A DNA stretch of 64,000 nt from Anaerosomatales bacterium (GTDB taxonomy: Bacteria > Actinomycetota > Coriobacteriia > Anaerosomatales > SLCP01), in NCBI GenBank assembly GCA_029210645.1, contig JARGFT010000001.1:127035-191034 (forward strand), given 5' to 3'. Shown here piece after piece: positions 17,072-25,871 of this stretch; positions within the stretch are counted from its first letter, which is position 1, and every line of letters begins with the position of its first letter. The notes under the pieces were generated by a model. The model saw nothing but the letters and a program-made list of their open reading frames with translations, did not search any database and was not told the DNA's origin. Position numbers and translations under genes: made by a program.

Positions 17072-17770
17072 ATGAGAAGCACAGTTGTGAGCAAGAGCGC
17101 GGCGGGGAAGCTGGCTGCATTCCCGCTGTTCTCCACGTTGCCGATGGCAGACCTTGAGGAACTCGCGGGTATGCTCCGCTCCCGGCGATACTCCAAAGGC
17201 GTCTTCGTCGCATCGCGGGGTGAACCCTGTACCGCCATGTACCTGCTCGCATCCGGACGCGTGAAGCAGACCATCCCTTCGCCGGACGGCAAGGAGTTGG
17301 TGCTCGGCCACCTCGATGCTCCCGCGCACTTCGGCGAGGCGAGCCTGGTAGAGATGCAGCATCACATGGCGGACGTGGTCGCACTGTCAGAAACCGAGGT
17401 GCTCACGCTCGATGCGCGCGAACTCGAGCGCGCGATCCACATCCAGCCGCGCCTCGCACTCTCTCTGATCGCTGCGCTCTCCTCGCGACTGCGTGAGGCA
17501 GTCGAGCGGCTGGAGAGTCTGACGTTCCACGATGCCGCGCACCGCGTCATGCGAGTCTTGCTCAACATCGCCTCGGCACGCCACAGCATGACGGGTGCCT
17601 CGGCGATCTCCGGCTTCACCCATTACGACATCGCGACGCTTGCCGGGACATCGCGCGAGACCGCGAGCCGGGTGATCTCTTCTCTGACACGCGACGGGAT
17701 CATTGCGGTGCGTGGGAGAACGATCCTCGTCGACGTCGAGAAGCTGCGTGCAGAACTTGTCGTCCGATAG
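17072..17770 (+). CDS. Crp/Fnr-family transcriptional regulator
   Basis: The 232-residue protein has an N-terminal cyclic-nucleotide-binding-type beta roll (about 20-135), a long dimer helix and a C-terminal winged helix. The recognition segment THYDIATLAGTSRETASRVI is typical of the family. There is no N-terminal cluster of four Cys as in oxygen-sensing Fnr, so a [4Fe-4S] sensor is unlikely. The effector is unknown. It follows the Fe-S oxidoreductase gene after 45 nt and precedes the cytochrome b5-like gene, so either could be a target. Confidence 0.92.
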   Translation: MRSTVVSKSAAGKLAAFPLFSTLPMADLEELAGMLRSRRYSKGVFVASRGEPCTAMYLLASGRVKQTIPSPDGKELVLGHLDAPAHFGEASLVEMQHHMADVVALSETEVLTLDARELERAIHIQPRLALSLIAALSSRLREAVERLESLTFHDAAHRVMRVLLNIASARHSMTGASAISGFTHYDIATLAGTSRETASRVISSLTRDGIIAVRGRTILVDVEKLRAELVVR

Positions 17771-17891
17771 CCCCGTGCGTATGCGGCCCCGGAGCTGATC
17801 GCGGTCGCACATTCGCTCGGCCGAGAGGTTTCATGACGCTGTATCGGGGGAGATATACCAGGCAACGGCAACCTCAAACCACGGAGGCATC

Positions 17892-18119
17892 ATGAAGGAC
17901 TTCACCCTCGAGGAACTCGGGCGCTACAACGGCAAGGACGGCCAGCCGGCGTACGTGGCCTTCAAGGGCATCGTGTATGACGTGACCGAGAGCGCGATGT
18001 GGGGAGAGGGCGATCACGAGGCGATGCACGACGCCGGCGCCGATCTGACCGACGAGCATGCTGACGCGCCGCACGACGAGTACATCGTCGACTTCCCCGA
18101 GGTCGGTCGCCTCGTCTAG
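17892..18119 (+). CDS. Small cytochrome b5-like heme-binding protein
   Basis: A 75-residue soluble protein matching the prokaryotic cytochrome b5 domain: FTLEELGRYNG at the start, then PAYVAFKGIVYDVT, then GDHEAMHDAGADLT and APHDE. His residues in the third and fourth segments are candidate heme ligands. The ATG at 17892 has GGAGG upstream. A possible promoter (TTCATG, 18 nt, TATACC) lies just before. There is no signal peptide, so it acts in the cytoplasm. The electron partner is unknown. Its stop overlaps the convergent methyltransferase gene by 4 nt. Confidence 0.85.
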   Translation: MKDFTLEELGRYNGKDGQPAYVAFKGIVYDVTESAMWGEGDHEAMHDAGADLTDEHADAPHDEYIVDFPEVGRLV

Positions 18120-19420
18120 AGGTCGTCCCGCTCGAAGATGGCGACACTCTCGACGTGATAGGTCTGCGGGAAGAGATCGTGAGGTGTCACGCGTACGATG
18201 CGGTATCCGGAGTCGCACAGTTCCCGGGCATCACGCGCGAGCGTCGCAGGGTCGCATGAGACATAGGCGATCTTCCGCACACCCGTGCCGGTGAGTGCAG
18301 CGCGTGCGTCGTGGTCGAGGCCCGATCGAGGCGGGTCCAGCACCGCGAGGTCGAACGCGCCCAGTGCCGGGAGCTCCCTGGAGACGTCTCCTCCAACAAT
18401 GTCAGCGTACACCTGTGCCGACTCGAGGTTACGGCGCAGGTCAGCCAGGGCGTGACGTGACCCTTCGACAGCTACCACTTCTCCCGCCCGGGCCGCCAGC
18501 GGGAGCGTGAAGGTGCCGGCTCCCGAGTAGAGGTCGAGGACGCGGTCGTTCTCGCCGGGTGCGAGGGCGCCGATGACGTCATCGACGAGTGCTTCGGCGG
18601 CACGCGTGTTCACCTGGAAGAACGATGGTGCGGAGATCGCCATCCGGTTTCCACCGAGCATCTCACGCCAGTTGCCACGCCCCTTGAGAACCTCCACTCC
18701 GGTGGCGTTGCGCTGGTTCGGCGGTCCCTTCACGAGGACGCGTACCACGCCGGTGGCGCCGACCGCATCGGCCAGCGCCTTCGCGGCCATCTGCCGCGGA
18801 AAGTGCCCCGGGCTCGTCCAGAGTGCCACTTCGACATCTTTCGTGTGCCGTGCGACGCGGATCCCGACCCGGTGGACGCCGAGTGGGCCATGGCCCCCGG
18901 CGAGGTAGCGAAGCGCTCCTGCGAGTGCGTGAGGAGCGTTCTGCAGTTCGCGCGGCAACAACAGGCAGCTCAATACCGGCAGCAGGGTCGTATCGCGTCG
19001 CCGGTGCAGGCCGAGCTGGAGCCCCTTGTCGGTCTCCTCCGCGACGAACTCGACCTTGTTGCGGTACCCGTAGGGGGGAGATGCGGTGACGATCCGGTCC
19101 GCCCCCGCTTCGATCCTCCCGATCCGCTCGAGAGAATCCACGACGATCCTGGTCTTCGCGTCGTGCTGCATATGCTCGGTCACGTGCTGCCACTGGCATC
19201 CACCGCACCTGCCGAAGTACTGGCAGGGTGGCTTCACGCGATCGGGGGAGGGATCGAGAACCGAAGCGATCCTTGCGTCGACGCGGCTACCGTGATCGGT
19301 GACGATCTCGATCTCGAGGACATCTCCGGGGCAGCCACCACGCACGAACGCGACGCGTCCATCCTCAAGCCGTGCGACGGCGTCTCCGCCGTGAGCGAGC
19401 GACTCTACTGAAACGCGCAC
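18116..19420 (-). CDS. 23S rRNA (uracil-5)-methyltransferase, RlmD/RumA family
   Basis: SAM-dependent RNA m5U methyltransferase. The 434-residue protein has an N-terminal TRAM domain, a [4Fe-4S] site with Cys66, Cys72 and Cys75 (CQYFGRCGGC) and a fourth Cys further on, and a SAM motif LDLYSGAGTF. The catalytic motif is AYVSCDPATLARD, and DPPRSGLD is also present. The exact target base (U1939, U747, or tRNA as in TrmFO-like roles) is not deducible. I chose the GTG at 19420 because GGAAGG lies 8 nt upstream; an ATG 42 nt earlier has no ribosome site. Confidence 0.9.
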   Translation of the reverse strand: MRVSVESLAHGGDAVARLEDGRVAFVRGGCPGDVLEIEIVTDHGSRVDARIASVLDPSPDRVKPPCQYFGRCGGCQWQHVTEHMQHDAKTRIVVDSLERIGRIEAGADRIVTASPPYGYRNKVEFVAEETDKGLQLGLHRRRDTTLLPVLSCLLLPRELQNAPHALAGALRYLAGGHGPLGVHRVGIRVARHTKDVEVALWTSPGHFPRQMAAKALADAVGATGVVRVLVKGPPNQRNATGVEVLKGRGNWREMLGGNRMAISAPSFFQVNTRAAEALVDDVIGALAPGENDRVLDLYSGAGTFTLPLAARAGEVVAVEGSRHALADLRRNLESAQVYADIVGGDVSRELPALGAFDLAVLDPPRSGLDHDARAALTGTGVRKIAYVSCDPATLARDARELCDSGYRIVRVTPHDLFPQTYHVESVAIFERDDL

Positions 19421-19583
19421 GGAGCGGTCCTTCCGGCAGGCGACTCGAACATCGTAGCGCACCGCTCATCCCGGTAGAACTGGCGGGACTGAAGCATTCT
19501 GACACTGATGCCGATAACCCGAACGAGTGACCGTGAAGGAGGTCGTCAGAGGCAGTTGGCGGCCCCGAGGAGGAGGTAGTGCG

Positions 19584-21275
19584 GTGTCGGCATCAAAGAA
19601 GGTGCTCATAGTCCACGACGACGCAGCTCTCGTCGAGCGCGTGCGTGCGTCTCTTGTCACCTCGGGAGCGCCCATCGAGGTCGTGAGCGCGATCGGGGGC
19701 CCGAGGGCACTCGGCATGATGGCGACACAGCACCCCGACGTCATCGTGGTCGATGCCGAGCTGGTCGGCATCGATGGCTACGCTCTCACCCAGCAGCTGA
19801 AGAAGAATCCCGAGACCGCCCGGGTTCCGGTGGTCATCGTCACGCTGAACCCGACCGAGTCCTCCGCGCTGAGAGCACGCCAGTGCGGTGCGGCGGCTCA
19901 TCTGCCGGCAACCGGACCGGTCGACGCGATCGTCGCGAAGGTGGTATCGCTTGCGGGCGCCGGGGACGCGGTGCGCTCGCCACAGCCGATACCCGTGCCC
20001 GTCGGAGTCGGAGCGCAGACCACCACCACCGCCCCCACAGTCACCTCGAGGGCGGCCGGTGTGTCGTCGCCTGCCTCGCAGGTACCGCCTGCGTCTCCGT
20101 CGCGCGATGAACTCCCGCCTCATCCCCCCGTGACCCGCGGGAACCAGCGCGACCTGTCGTTCGTTCCGGAGGTGGCGATAGGCAGCGACCCGCCGCATCA
20201 GGAGGAGAATCCGCACATCGACGATCTCCTGCGCATCATGATCGATCGCGGCGGGTCCGATCTGCATCTGACGGTGGGGAGCCCTCCGGGTATCAGGCTG
20301 CGCGGCGAGATAGTCCCCCTGGAAGACGCCCAGCCGCTGCAGCCGCGGGACACGATGGAGATGATCCTGAGCCTACTCTCCGAGGAGCAGAGGCGCCGGT
20401 TCGAGACGGAACTCGAGCTCGACTTCGCCTACAGCATCCCGGGTGTCTCTCGCTTCCGTGCCAACGTCTTCCAGCAGCGCAACTCGATGGGTGCCGTCTT
20501 CCGTGTCATCCCGATCGAGATTCCGACGCTGGAAGACCTGGGACTGCCCAAGGTCTGCCGCTTCCTCGCGGACAGGCCCCGAGGCCTCGTGCTCGTCACG
20601 GGCCCGACGGGGTCGGGTAAGTCAACCACGCTGGCGGCGATGATCGATCACATCAATGAGACTCGCCCCCTGCATATCGTCACGCTCGAGGACCCGATCG
20701 AGTTCATGCATCGCAACAAGCGGGCCTACGTCAACCAGCGCGAGGTCGGCGAGGACACCCACTCGTTTGCGGCAGCTCTCAAGCGGGTGCTCCGTCAGGA
20801 CCCCGACGTGATCCTCGTCGGCGAGATGCGCGACCTGGAGACAATCTCGGCTGCTATCACAGCTGCCGAGACCGGGCATCTGGTGCTCGCGACCCTGCAC
20901 ACCACCGGAGGCCCTGCCACGGTCGACCGCATCATCGACGTCTTCCCGCCTCATCAGCAGCAGCAGGTCCGCATGCAGCTCTCGGGGACTCTGGAGGGCG
21001 TGCTCTCCCAGGTCCTTCTGCGCTCCACGGACGGCAAGTCACGCGTCATGGCAATGGAGATCATGCTCGGCGTGCCGGCTATCTCCAACCTCATCCGTGA
21101 GGGCAAGACGCATCAGATGCCGACGATCATCCAGGCCGGCGCATCGGTGGGGATGCAGACGCTCGACCAGCATCTCAAGACGCTGCTCCAGGCCGGCAAG
21201 GTCACGTTCGAAGAGGCGATCAGCAAGGCGCAGAGCCCCCGCGAACTCGCACAGATGGTCGGCCGCAAGATCTAA
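19584..21275 (+). CDS. Receiver-domain / PilT ATPase fusion (type IV pilus twitching motor)
   Basis: The 563-residue protein starts with a CheY-like domain (residues 5-115). It keeps the acidic pair Asp12-Asp13, the phospho-acceptor Asp57 and Thr87, but the conserved Lys is absent (AAHLPATGP). A Pro/Thr/Ser-rich linker (about 130-190) joins it to a complete PilT ATPase. That part has Walker A GPTGSGKST at 340-348, the Walker B region DPDVILVGEMRD, the His-containing LATLHTT box and a QLSGTLEGVLSQ segment. PilT powers pilus retraction in other bacteria. The GTG at 19584 has AGGAGG 7 nt upstream; a start 57 nt earlier does not. No other pilus genes lie in the window. Confidence 0.92.
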   Translation: MSASKKVLIVHDDAALVERVRASLVTSGAPIEVVSAIGGPRALGMMATQHPDVIVVDAELVGIDGYALTQQLKKNPETARVPVVIVTLNPTESSALRARQCGAAAHLPATGPVDAIVAKVVSLAGAGDAVRSPQPIPVPVGVGAQTTTTAPTVTSRAAGVSSPASQVPPASPSRDELPPHPPVTRGNQRDLSFVPEVAIGSDPPHQEENPHIDDLLRIMIDRGGSDLHLTVGSPPGIRLRGEIVPLEDAQPLQPRDTMEMILSLLSEEQRRRFETELELDFAYSIPGVSRFRANVFQQRNSMGAVFRVIPIEIPTLEDLGLPKVCRFLADRPRGLVLVTGPTGSGKSTTLAAMIDHINETRPLHIVTLEDPIEFMHRNKRAYVNQREVGEDTHSFAAALKRVLRQDPDVILVGEMRDLETISAAITAAETGHLVLATLHTTGGPATVDRIIDVFPPHQQQQVRMQLSGTLEGVLSQVLLRSTDGKSRVMAMEIMLGVPAISNLIREGKTHQMPTIIQAGASVGMQTLDQHLKTLLQAGKVTFEEAISKAQSPRELAQMVGRKI

Positions 21276-21325
21276 AGGGGGTACATACACCGCGACAGAG
21301 GGCGTCGTGACGAGAGGCGTGGTGT

Positions 21326-21772
21326 ATGGACACAGTGCGCGTTCGTTGGAGTGAGAACCGTCAGCTCATCGGGTGGGACGAGGCTGGTCACGGCATCGTC
21401 ATGGATGCGAGCCCCGCATACCACGGGGAGGGCACCGGGATACGCCCGATCGAGCTGGTCCTCTACGGCATAGCAGGCTGCACGGCCATGGATGTCATCT
21501 CGATCCTCGAGAAGAAGCGCCAGGACGTCCGCGGTGTTGAGGTCGTCGTCGAAGGCGATCAGCGCACCGACGAGTATCCGAAGGTCTACACAGAGATCCG
21601 TCTCCATTACATCGTGACCGGTTTCGGGGTCTCCGAGGAGGCCGTCCGTCGATCTATCGAGCTTTCCGAAGAGAAGTACTGCTCGGTCGGTGGTATGCTC
21701 AAGCCTCATGTGCGGATCGCGACCTCGTACGAGGTCCGCGAGGCACGGCAGGCAAACACCCCGTCGAGATAG
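21326..21772 (+). CDS. OsmC family protein
   Basis: The 148-residue protein has the OsmC/Ohr fold pattern: an N-terminal beta region, then the helix YGIAGCTAMDVISILEKKRQ with the first redox Cys near residue 55, and a C-terminal KYCSVGGML segment with the second Cys. OsmC-type proteins reduce organic hydroperoxides using thiols; many relatives have unknown roles. The ATG at 21326 has only a weak ribosome site. The gene is 50 nt after pilT and 11 nt before the glycosyltransferase gene. It may be part of the cluster with PIG-L and BshC-like genes. Confidence 0.88.
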   Translation: MDTVRVRWSENRQLIGWDEAGHGIVMDASPAYHGEGTGIRPIELVLYGIAGCTAMDVISILEKKRQDVRGVEVVVEGDQRTDEYPKVYTEIRLHYIVTGFGVSEEAVRRSIELSEEKYCSVGGMLKPHVRIATSYEVREARQANTPSR

Positions 21773-21783
21773 GACCATCATCG

Positions 21784-22488
21784 ATGTCAGATGCGGTGCT
21801 CCTGCCTGTCTACAACGAAGAGGAGACCGTTGGCTCGGTCCTCGACGCGGTCCGCGGGTACTTTCACGGCGACGTGCTGGTGGTCGACGATGGCTCCACC
21901 GACGGGACAGCCGAGGTTCTCTCCGCGCGCACTGACGTCTCAGTGATCACCCATCCCTTCAACATGGGCTACGGGCGTGCCCTTTCCGAGGGATTATCGG
22001 TGGCGCGTGCTCGCGGGTGCGGGCGGGTCGTGACGATGGACTGTGATGGGCAGCACGAGCCGGCGCACATCCATGAGTTTCTCACCGTCCTCGACGAAGG
22101 CTGGGACATCGTCTCGGGCAGTCGGTATCTGCCGGATAGCGAGGAGCTCGGCATCGTTGCGCCGGGACAGCGCCAGGAGGTGAACCGGCGGGTCACCGAT
22201 GAGATCAACAGCGTCACCGGCTGGTCGATCACCGATGCGTTCTGCGGCTTCAAGGCGTACCGCCTGGCGGCACTCGACGGCATCGAGCTCTCCGAGCCGG
22301 GATACGCGCTGCCGCTCGAGATGTGGGCGAAGGCGTACCGGGCGGGGCTGCACGTGCGGGAGATGGCGGTCGCGCGCATCTACTGCGACCACAACCGTTC
22401 CTTCGGCGACGGACTCGACGATGCGGAGCACCGTTTCGGCTACTACATGCGTGTCTGGCGACAGGCGCTCGGTGCCGAGGGGGCGTGA
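21784..22488 (+). CDS. Glycosyltransferase family 2
   Basis: A 234-residue GT-A-fold enzyme with the nucleotide-sugar region LLPVYNEEETVGSVLDAV at the N-terminus, the VVDDGSTDGT segment and a DCDGQHEP metal site (Asp-x-Asp type). It looks soluble, like dolichol-phosphate-mannose-synthase-type GT2 enzymes without membrane helices. Donor and acceptor are unknown. It is followed after 4 nt by the PIG-L deacetylase, so the deacetylase may act on the sugar this enzyme transfers. Confidence 0.88.
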   Translation: MSDAVLLPVYNEEETVGSVLDAVRGYFHGDVLVVDDGSTDGTAEVLSARTDVSVITHPFNMGYGRALSEGLSVARARGCGRVVTMDCDGQHEPAHIHEFLTVLDEGWDIVSGSRYLPDSEELGIVAPGQRQEVNRRVTDEINSVTGWSITDAFCGFKAYRLAALDGIELSEPGYALPLEMWAKAYRAGLHVREMAVARIYCDHNRSFGDGLDDAEHRFGYYMRVWRQALGAEGA

Positions 22489-22492
22489 GAGC

Positions 22493-23176
22493 GTGGTTGA
22501 CGTTGTCTGTGTCGGAGCCCACCCCGACGATGTGGAGATCGGCATGGGAGCGACCGTCTCCGGTATGGTGCGCCGCGGGCTCTCCGTCGCGATCGTCGAC
22601 CTCACCGATGGCGAACCGACGCCGGCGGGCACGCGTGAGATACGGCTGGCCGAAGCCGAAGCCGCCGCTCGAGTCCTGGGAGTGAGCGAACGCCGGACGC
22701 TTGCGCTTCCGAACCGGAGTCTCTTCGACACCGAGGAGGCGCGCGCCGCTCTGGCAGAGGTCTTTCGCGAGTTGCGTCCGCGCGTCGTGTTCGGGCCGTA
22801 CCCGCTCGATGCCCATCCCGACCACATCGCAGCCTCGGCCATCGTTCAGGCCGCGCGTTTCTGGGCCAAGCTCACCAAGAGTGCGATGCGCGGTAAACCG
22901 CACTACCCGGCGCGGCTCTACCGGTATATGGCGGTACACCTGCGCCTCGTGCGCGAGCCCTCGTTCGTGGTGGACGTCAGCGAGGACCTCTCGACCAAAC
23001 TCGAAGCACTTGCGATGTATGAGTCGCAGTTCTTCGCCAACCCGGCAAACACCGGCATCATCGAGATGATGGATGCGGCCGCGCGTATGTGGGGCGGCAC
23101 GATCGGGACGGCGGCGGGGGAGCCGTTCTTCTCAGACGAGCCCGTCGGTATCCGCTCGTTCGATGCACTCGTCTGA
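22493..23176 (+). CDS. PIG-L family deacetylase (LmbE/BshB-like)
   Basis: Zinc-dependent N-deacetylase, typically acting on GlcNAc-containing small molecules or lipids. The 227-residue protein has the metal motif GAHPDDVEIGMG (residues 8-19) and the second His site in DAHPDHIAAS. The C-terminal segment YESQFFANP fits the BshB1 subgroup. I chose the GTG at 22493 because it directly follows the glycosyltransferase stop and has a G-rich ribosome site. Longer starts lie inside that gene. Between a glycosyltransferase and a BshC-like gene, a role in a bacillithiol-like thiol pathway is possible but unproven. Confidence 0.88.
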   Translation: MVDVVCVGAHPDDVEIGMGATVSGMVRRGLSVAIVDLTDGEPTPAGTREIRLAEAEAAARVLGVSERRTLALPNRSLFDTEEARAALAEVFRELRPRVVFGPYPLDAHPDHIAASAIVQAARFWAKLTKSAMRGKPHYPARLYRYMAVHLRLVREPSFVVDVSEDLSTKLEALAMYESQFFANPANTGIIEMMDAAARMWGGTIGTAAGEPFFSDEPVGIRSFDALV

Positions 23177-23189
23177 GGTGCCGACTGCC

Positions 23190-24758
23190 ATGCGCCCTCG
23201 TGCTGATATGCCTTCCGGCCACGGAGAGCTTACCGCGGTTCCCCCTGTCAACGAATGGGCCGACCTCGCCCGCGCCAACGCGCGTGCGGCCGAGTCGTGG
23301 GAGTTCGAGATCGCGGGCGTGCCCGTGTCCGACGTGCGGTCTGAAGCGCGCAGGGCGCTGCTCGCGGTCGCATCCAACGTCACCGCGGCGATGGGCCTGG
23401 ATGCGGCGCCCGTCTCCGAAGATCCGGGTCCGGTCGTGGTGACCGGTCATCAGCCGGACCTCTATCACGCCGGCGTGTGGGCCAAGGACTTCCTGGTTCA
23501 GCACATTGCCCGCCAAACGCGGGGAACCGGCGTGGACATCGTGGTGGACACCGATGGGTTCGACCGGGTGGGCGTCGACGTTCCCTGTCTCGATCTCGCA
23601 GAGAAACGGTGCCGACATGACCTTGTCGTCGGTTCCGAAGGCTCGTGCTTCGGGTGCGCCCCGGTGCCCTCAACCGAGCAGATCGAGGACTTCTGTCAGG
23701 CGACCACGGCGACGCTCCGTACGCTGCCCGCGCCCGCCGTCGCACACCACTTCTCGCACTTCTGCGATGTCCTACGGGAGGCGCACCCGTTCAGTCGCTC
23801 GCTCGCCGACCTCATCACCGGGGCGCGGCGGCGCTTCGAGGGCGAGCTGACCGACTACCTCGAGCTGCCGGTCACCGACGCCGCGGCGACCCGACCGTAC
23901 CTGCGCTTCGCGCTCGACATCCTGCTCGATGCGGAGCGGTTCGCCCGGTGCCACAACGCGGTGCTCGACGAGTTCCGGTCGCGCAACCGGGTGCGCACTC
24001 CGGCACAGCCCTTCCCGAACCTGAGCGTGTCGCACGGGAGCGTCGAGGTCCCGTTCTGGCTCGTCAGTGCCGAGGGCCGCTTTGCGGCGAGGATTGCGGA
24101 AGCCGGCGATGGCATCGACCTGCTCGGCCCCGAAGGTCCCGTCCTCCACCTGCCGAGCGACACCGAGGTAGCCCTGACCGTTCTCGCGGACTCAGGTCTG
24201 ACCCTGGCGCCGCGAGCGGTAACGCTCACGCTGTTCTTCCGGACCTTCCTGGCGGACCTGTTCATACACGGGATCGGGGGAGACCGGTACGATCGCGTTA
24301 CCGACGGCATCGCACGAGAGTGGTGGGGCATCGAGCTTCCGCCGTACGTGGTCGCTTCGCTCACGATGTACCTTCCGCTGGAAGCTCCCATCGTCAGCGA
24401 CGAGGATATCGCTGATCTCGATTGGCGAGTGCACCGCCTGACGCACAATCCGGACGAGGCGCTCGCAGAGATGTCGTTCGACAGCGCCGATGAGCAGAGC
24501 CGTGCTCTCGCCCTTGTCGAGGAGAAGCGCCGACTCGTGCATGAGATCTCTGTCGACGGTGCGGACAAGAAGGCGCTCGGGACCCGTATCCGTGCGGTGA
24601 ACGACGAGATGGGCATCCTTGTCGCGCCGCTCGTCGCCGAGGTGCGTGCGCGACGTCACAGGCTGGTGGCGCAGCAGCGCGATTCCGAGGTCCTGACCGA
24701 TCGGACGTACCCGTTCTGCCTGTGGAGTCCGGCACAGATCGCGGACCGGATCGGGTGA
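23190..24758 (+). CDS. BshC-like protein of unknown function
   Basis: A 522-residue soluble protein of a family without established function, as far as I recognise. The segment VVVTGHQPDLYHAGVWAKDF (about residues 83-102) has the same layout as the GQQ-x-L-x-x-G-P-x-Y-x-x-K region of BshC, the bacillithiol cysteine ligase. VVDTDGFDRV parallels the acidic motif that follows in BshC. IHGIGGDRYDRVTDG is conspicuous near residue 360, and a helical, charged region follows in the last 110 residues. The length is close to BshC (about 540). The ATG at 23190 follows GAGGTG. I rank distant BshC homology as a hypothesis only. Confidence 0.7.
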   Translation: MRPRADMPSGHGELTAVPPVNEWADLARANARAAESWEFEIAGVPVSDVRSEARRALLAVASNVTAAMGLDAAPVSEDPGPVVVTGHQPDLYHAGVWAKDFLVQHIARQTRGTGVDIVVDTDGFDRVGVDVPCLDLAEKRCRHDLVVGSEGSCFGCAPVPSTEQIEDFCQATTATLRTLPAPAVAHHFSHFCDVLREAHPFSRSLADLITGARRRFEGELTDYLELPVTDAAATRPYLRFALDILLDAERFARCHNAVLDEFRSRNRVRTPAQPFPNLSVSHGSVEVPFWLVSAEGRFAARIAEAGDGIDLLGPEGPVLHLPSDTEVALTVLADSGLTLAPRAVTLTLFFRTFLADLFIHGIGGDRYDRVTDGIAREWWGIELPPYVVASLTMYLPLEAPIVSDEDIADLDWRVHRLTHNPDEALAEMSFDSADEQSRALALVEEKRRLVHEISVDGADKKALGTRIRAVNDEMGILVAPLVAEVRARRHRLVAQQRDSEVLTDRTYPFCLWSPAQIADRIG

Positions 24759-24778
24759 GTCGTTCGCGTGCACTCGCG

Positions 24779-24787
24779 TGATATCAT
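24779..24787 (+). promoter_or_regulatory. Candidate extended -10 promoter for the ferredoxin gene
   Basis: TG-A-TATCAT matches an extended -10 element; no good -35 hexamer is seen. It would give a leader of about 40 nt. Confidence 0.4.
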
Positions 24788-24835
24788 GGTCGCCACCCTA
24801 CGGGGTTTCGGCTTCATCGGAGAAAGGAACCAGGC

Positions 24836-25009
24836 ATGGCCATACCCGTCGTCGACTCGAACCTTTGCACCGCGTGCGGCATCTGCGTGGACGAGTGCCC
24901 CCAGAGCTGCTACGACCTCGAGGACGTTGCAGTACTCGCGCGTCCCGACGACTGCACCGAGTGCGGCATCTGTGTCGATGCCTGCCCGAGTGAAGCGATC
25001 TCGATGTAG
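24836..25009 (+). CDS. 2[4Fe-4S] ferredoxin
   Basis: A 57-residue clostridial-type ferredoxin, a soluble low-potential electron carrier. It has two cluster motifs, CTACGICVDECP (Cys11, 14, 17, 21) and CTECGICVDACP (Cys40, 43, 46, 50). The ATG at 24836 has an AAAGGA site upstream. An extended -10 element (TGATATCAT at 24779-24787) lies about 50 nt before it. It could serve as electron donor to the Rnf complex encoded 7 kb away. A strong hairpin follows. Confidence 0.95.
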   Translation: MAIPVVDSNLCTACGICVDECPQSCYDLEDVAVLARPDDCTECGICVDACPSEAISM

Positions 25010-25027
25010 TTCTCTGCCGAGCGTGAC

Positions 25028-25053
25028 GAAGGCCGGCCAGATGGCCGGCCTTC
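25028..25053. terminator. Hairpin terminator between convergent ferredoxin and plsY genes
   Basis: A perfect 11-bp stem, GAAGGCCGGCC with GGCCGGCCTTC, closes an AGAT tetraloop. It lies 18 nt past the ferredoxin stop and 23 nt past the plsY stop on the other strand, so it can serve both transcripts. Confidence 0.8.
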
Positions 25054-25076
25054 GTGCGTTTCAGGCACGTGAGTCT

Positions 25077-25868
25077 CTAGCCTCGTGGCCCCATGCGGTC
25101 TTCGACGTACAGCTTCGGCTCCTGGCCGCGGAGCAGGCCGACGAAGCGCCGGTGGTGTCTGAGGTACACGAGACCGCCGAGAAGAAGCACGAAGAGCATG
25201 TCCTGTTGCCCGGTGACGATCACGTACACGGGGAGTGAGAGTGCTGCTGCGACCTGTCCAGCCATCATGTAGCGGGTGATGGCGATCGTGGCGAGTCCCA
25301 CACCCAGCACGATAAGGAAGTAGCGCCAGTCGTACGCGAGCAGCGCGCCGCCGCCGGTAGCAAGCCCCTTGCCGCCGAGCACTCGCCGGTTGGCGATCGA
25401 GAGCCACAGCGAGTAGTTGTGCCCGATGACCGCACCCAGGACGACAGCCTGGGGCCCGAGCACCGCTGCGGCTGCGAACGGGGCCGCTCGTTCACTCCAC
25501 ACCGCTCCGCCGACCGGCATCGACGGGTCGACCAACAGCAGGGGGATCGTCACCGCCGCCAACGTCGGCAGCAGCCCTTTGAGCGCATCGGCCAGCATCG
25601 CGACGGTGAACCACGCCCACGATCCAGTCGTGCGTCGTACATTCATCGCGCCCACGTTGCCGGTTCCGTGCTCGGTGATGTCCTCTCCGGCCACGGTCTT
25701 GACGATGATGTAGGCAAAGGGGACCGACCCGATCAGATACGCGACCGCTCCCATGATCGCGACGGGCGCCAGGAGTACCGGCAGACGCTCCACGCCGACC
25801 TCTCGCACGAGGGAGAAGAGCGACATCCGCATCTCCATGTTCTGGCCGACGAGAGACAGGATGGACAT
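25077..25868 (-). CDS. plsY: Glycerol-3-phosphate acyltransferase PlsY
   Basis: Integral membrane enzyme that acylates sn-glycerol-3-phosphate from acyl-phosphate in the first step of phospholipid synthesis. The 263-residue protein has several hydrophobic helices. It shows the three family motifs: SVPFAYIIVK, GTGNVGAMNVRRTTG and GHNYSLWL with GGKGLATGGG. The protein is longer than many PlsY (about 200 residues) because of an N-terminal extension and a segment near residue 120. The ATG at 25868 lies 3 nt after the stop of the upstream lipid kinase gene, so the two are an operon for lipid synthesis. Confidence 0.93.
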   Translation of the reverse strand: MSILSLVGQNMEMRMSLFSLVREVGVERLPVLLAPVAIMGAVAYLIGSVPFAYIIVKTVAGEDITEHGTGNVGAMNVRRTTGSWAWFTVAMLADALKGLLPTLAAVTIPLLLVDPSMPVGGAVWSERAAPFAAAAVLGPQAVVLGAVIGHNYSLWLSIANRRVLGGKGLATGGGALLAYDWRYFLIVLGVGLATIAITRYMMAGQVAAALSLPVYVIVTGQQDMLFVLLLGGLVYLRHHRRFVGLLRGQEPKLYVEDRMGPRG

Positions 25869-25871
25869 CCT

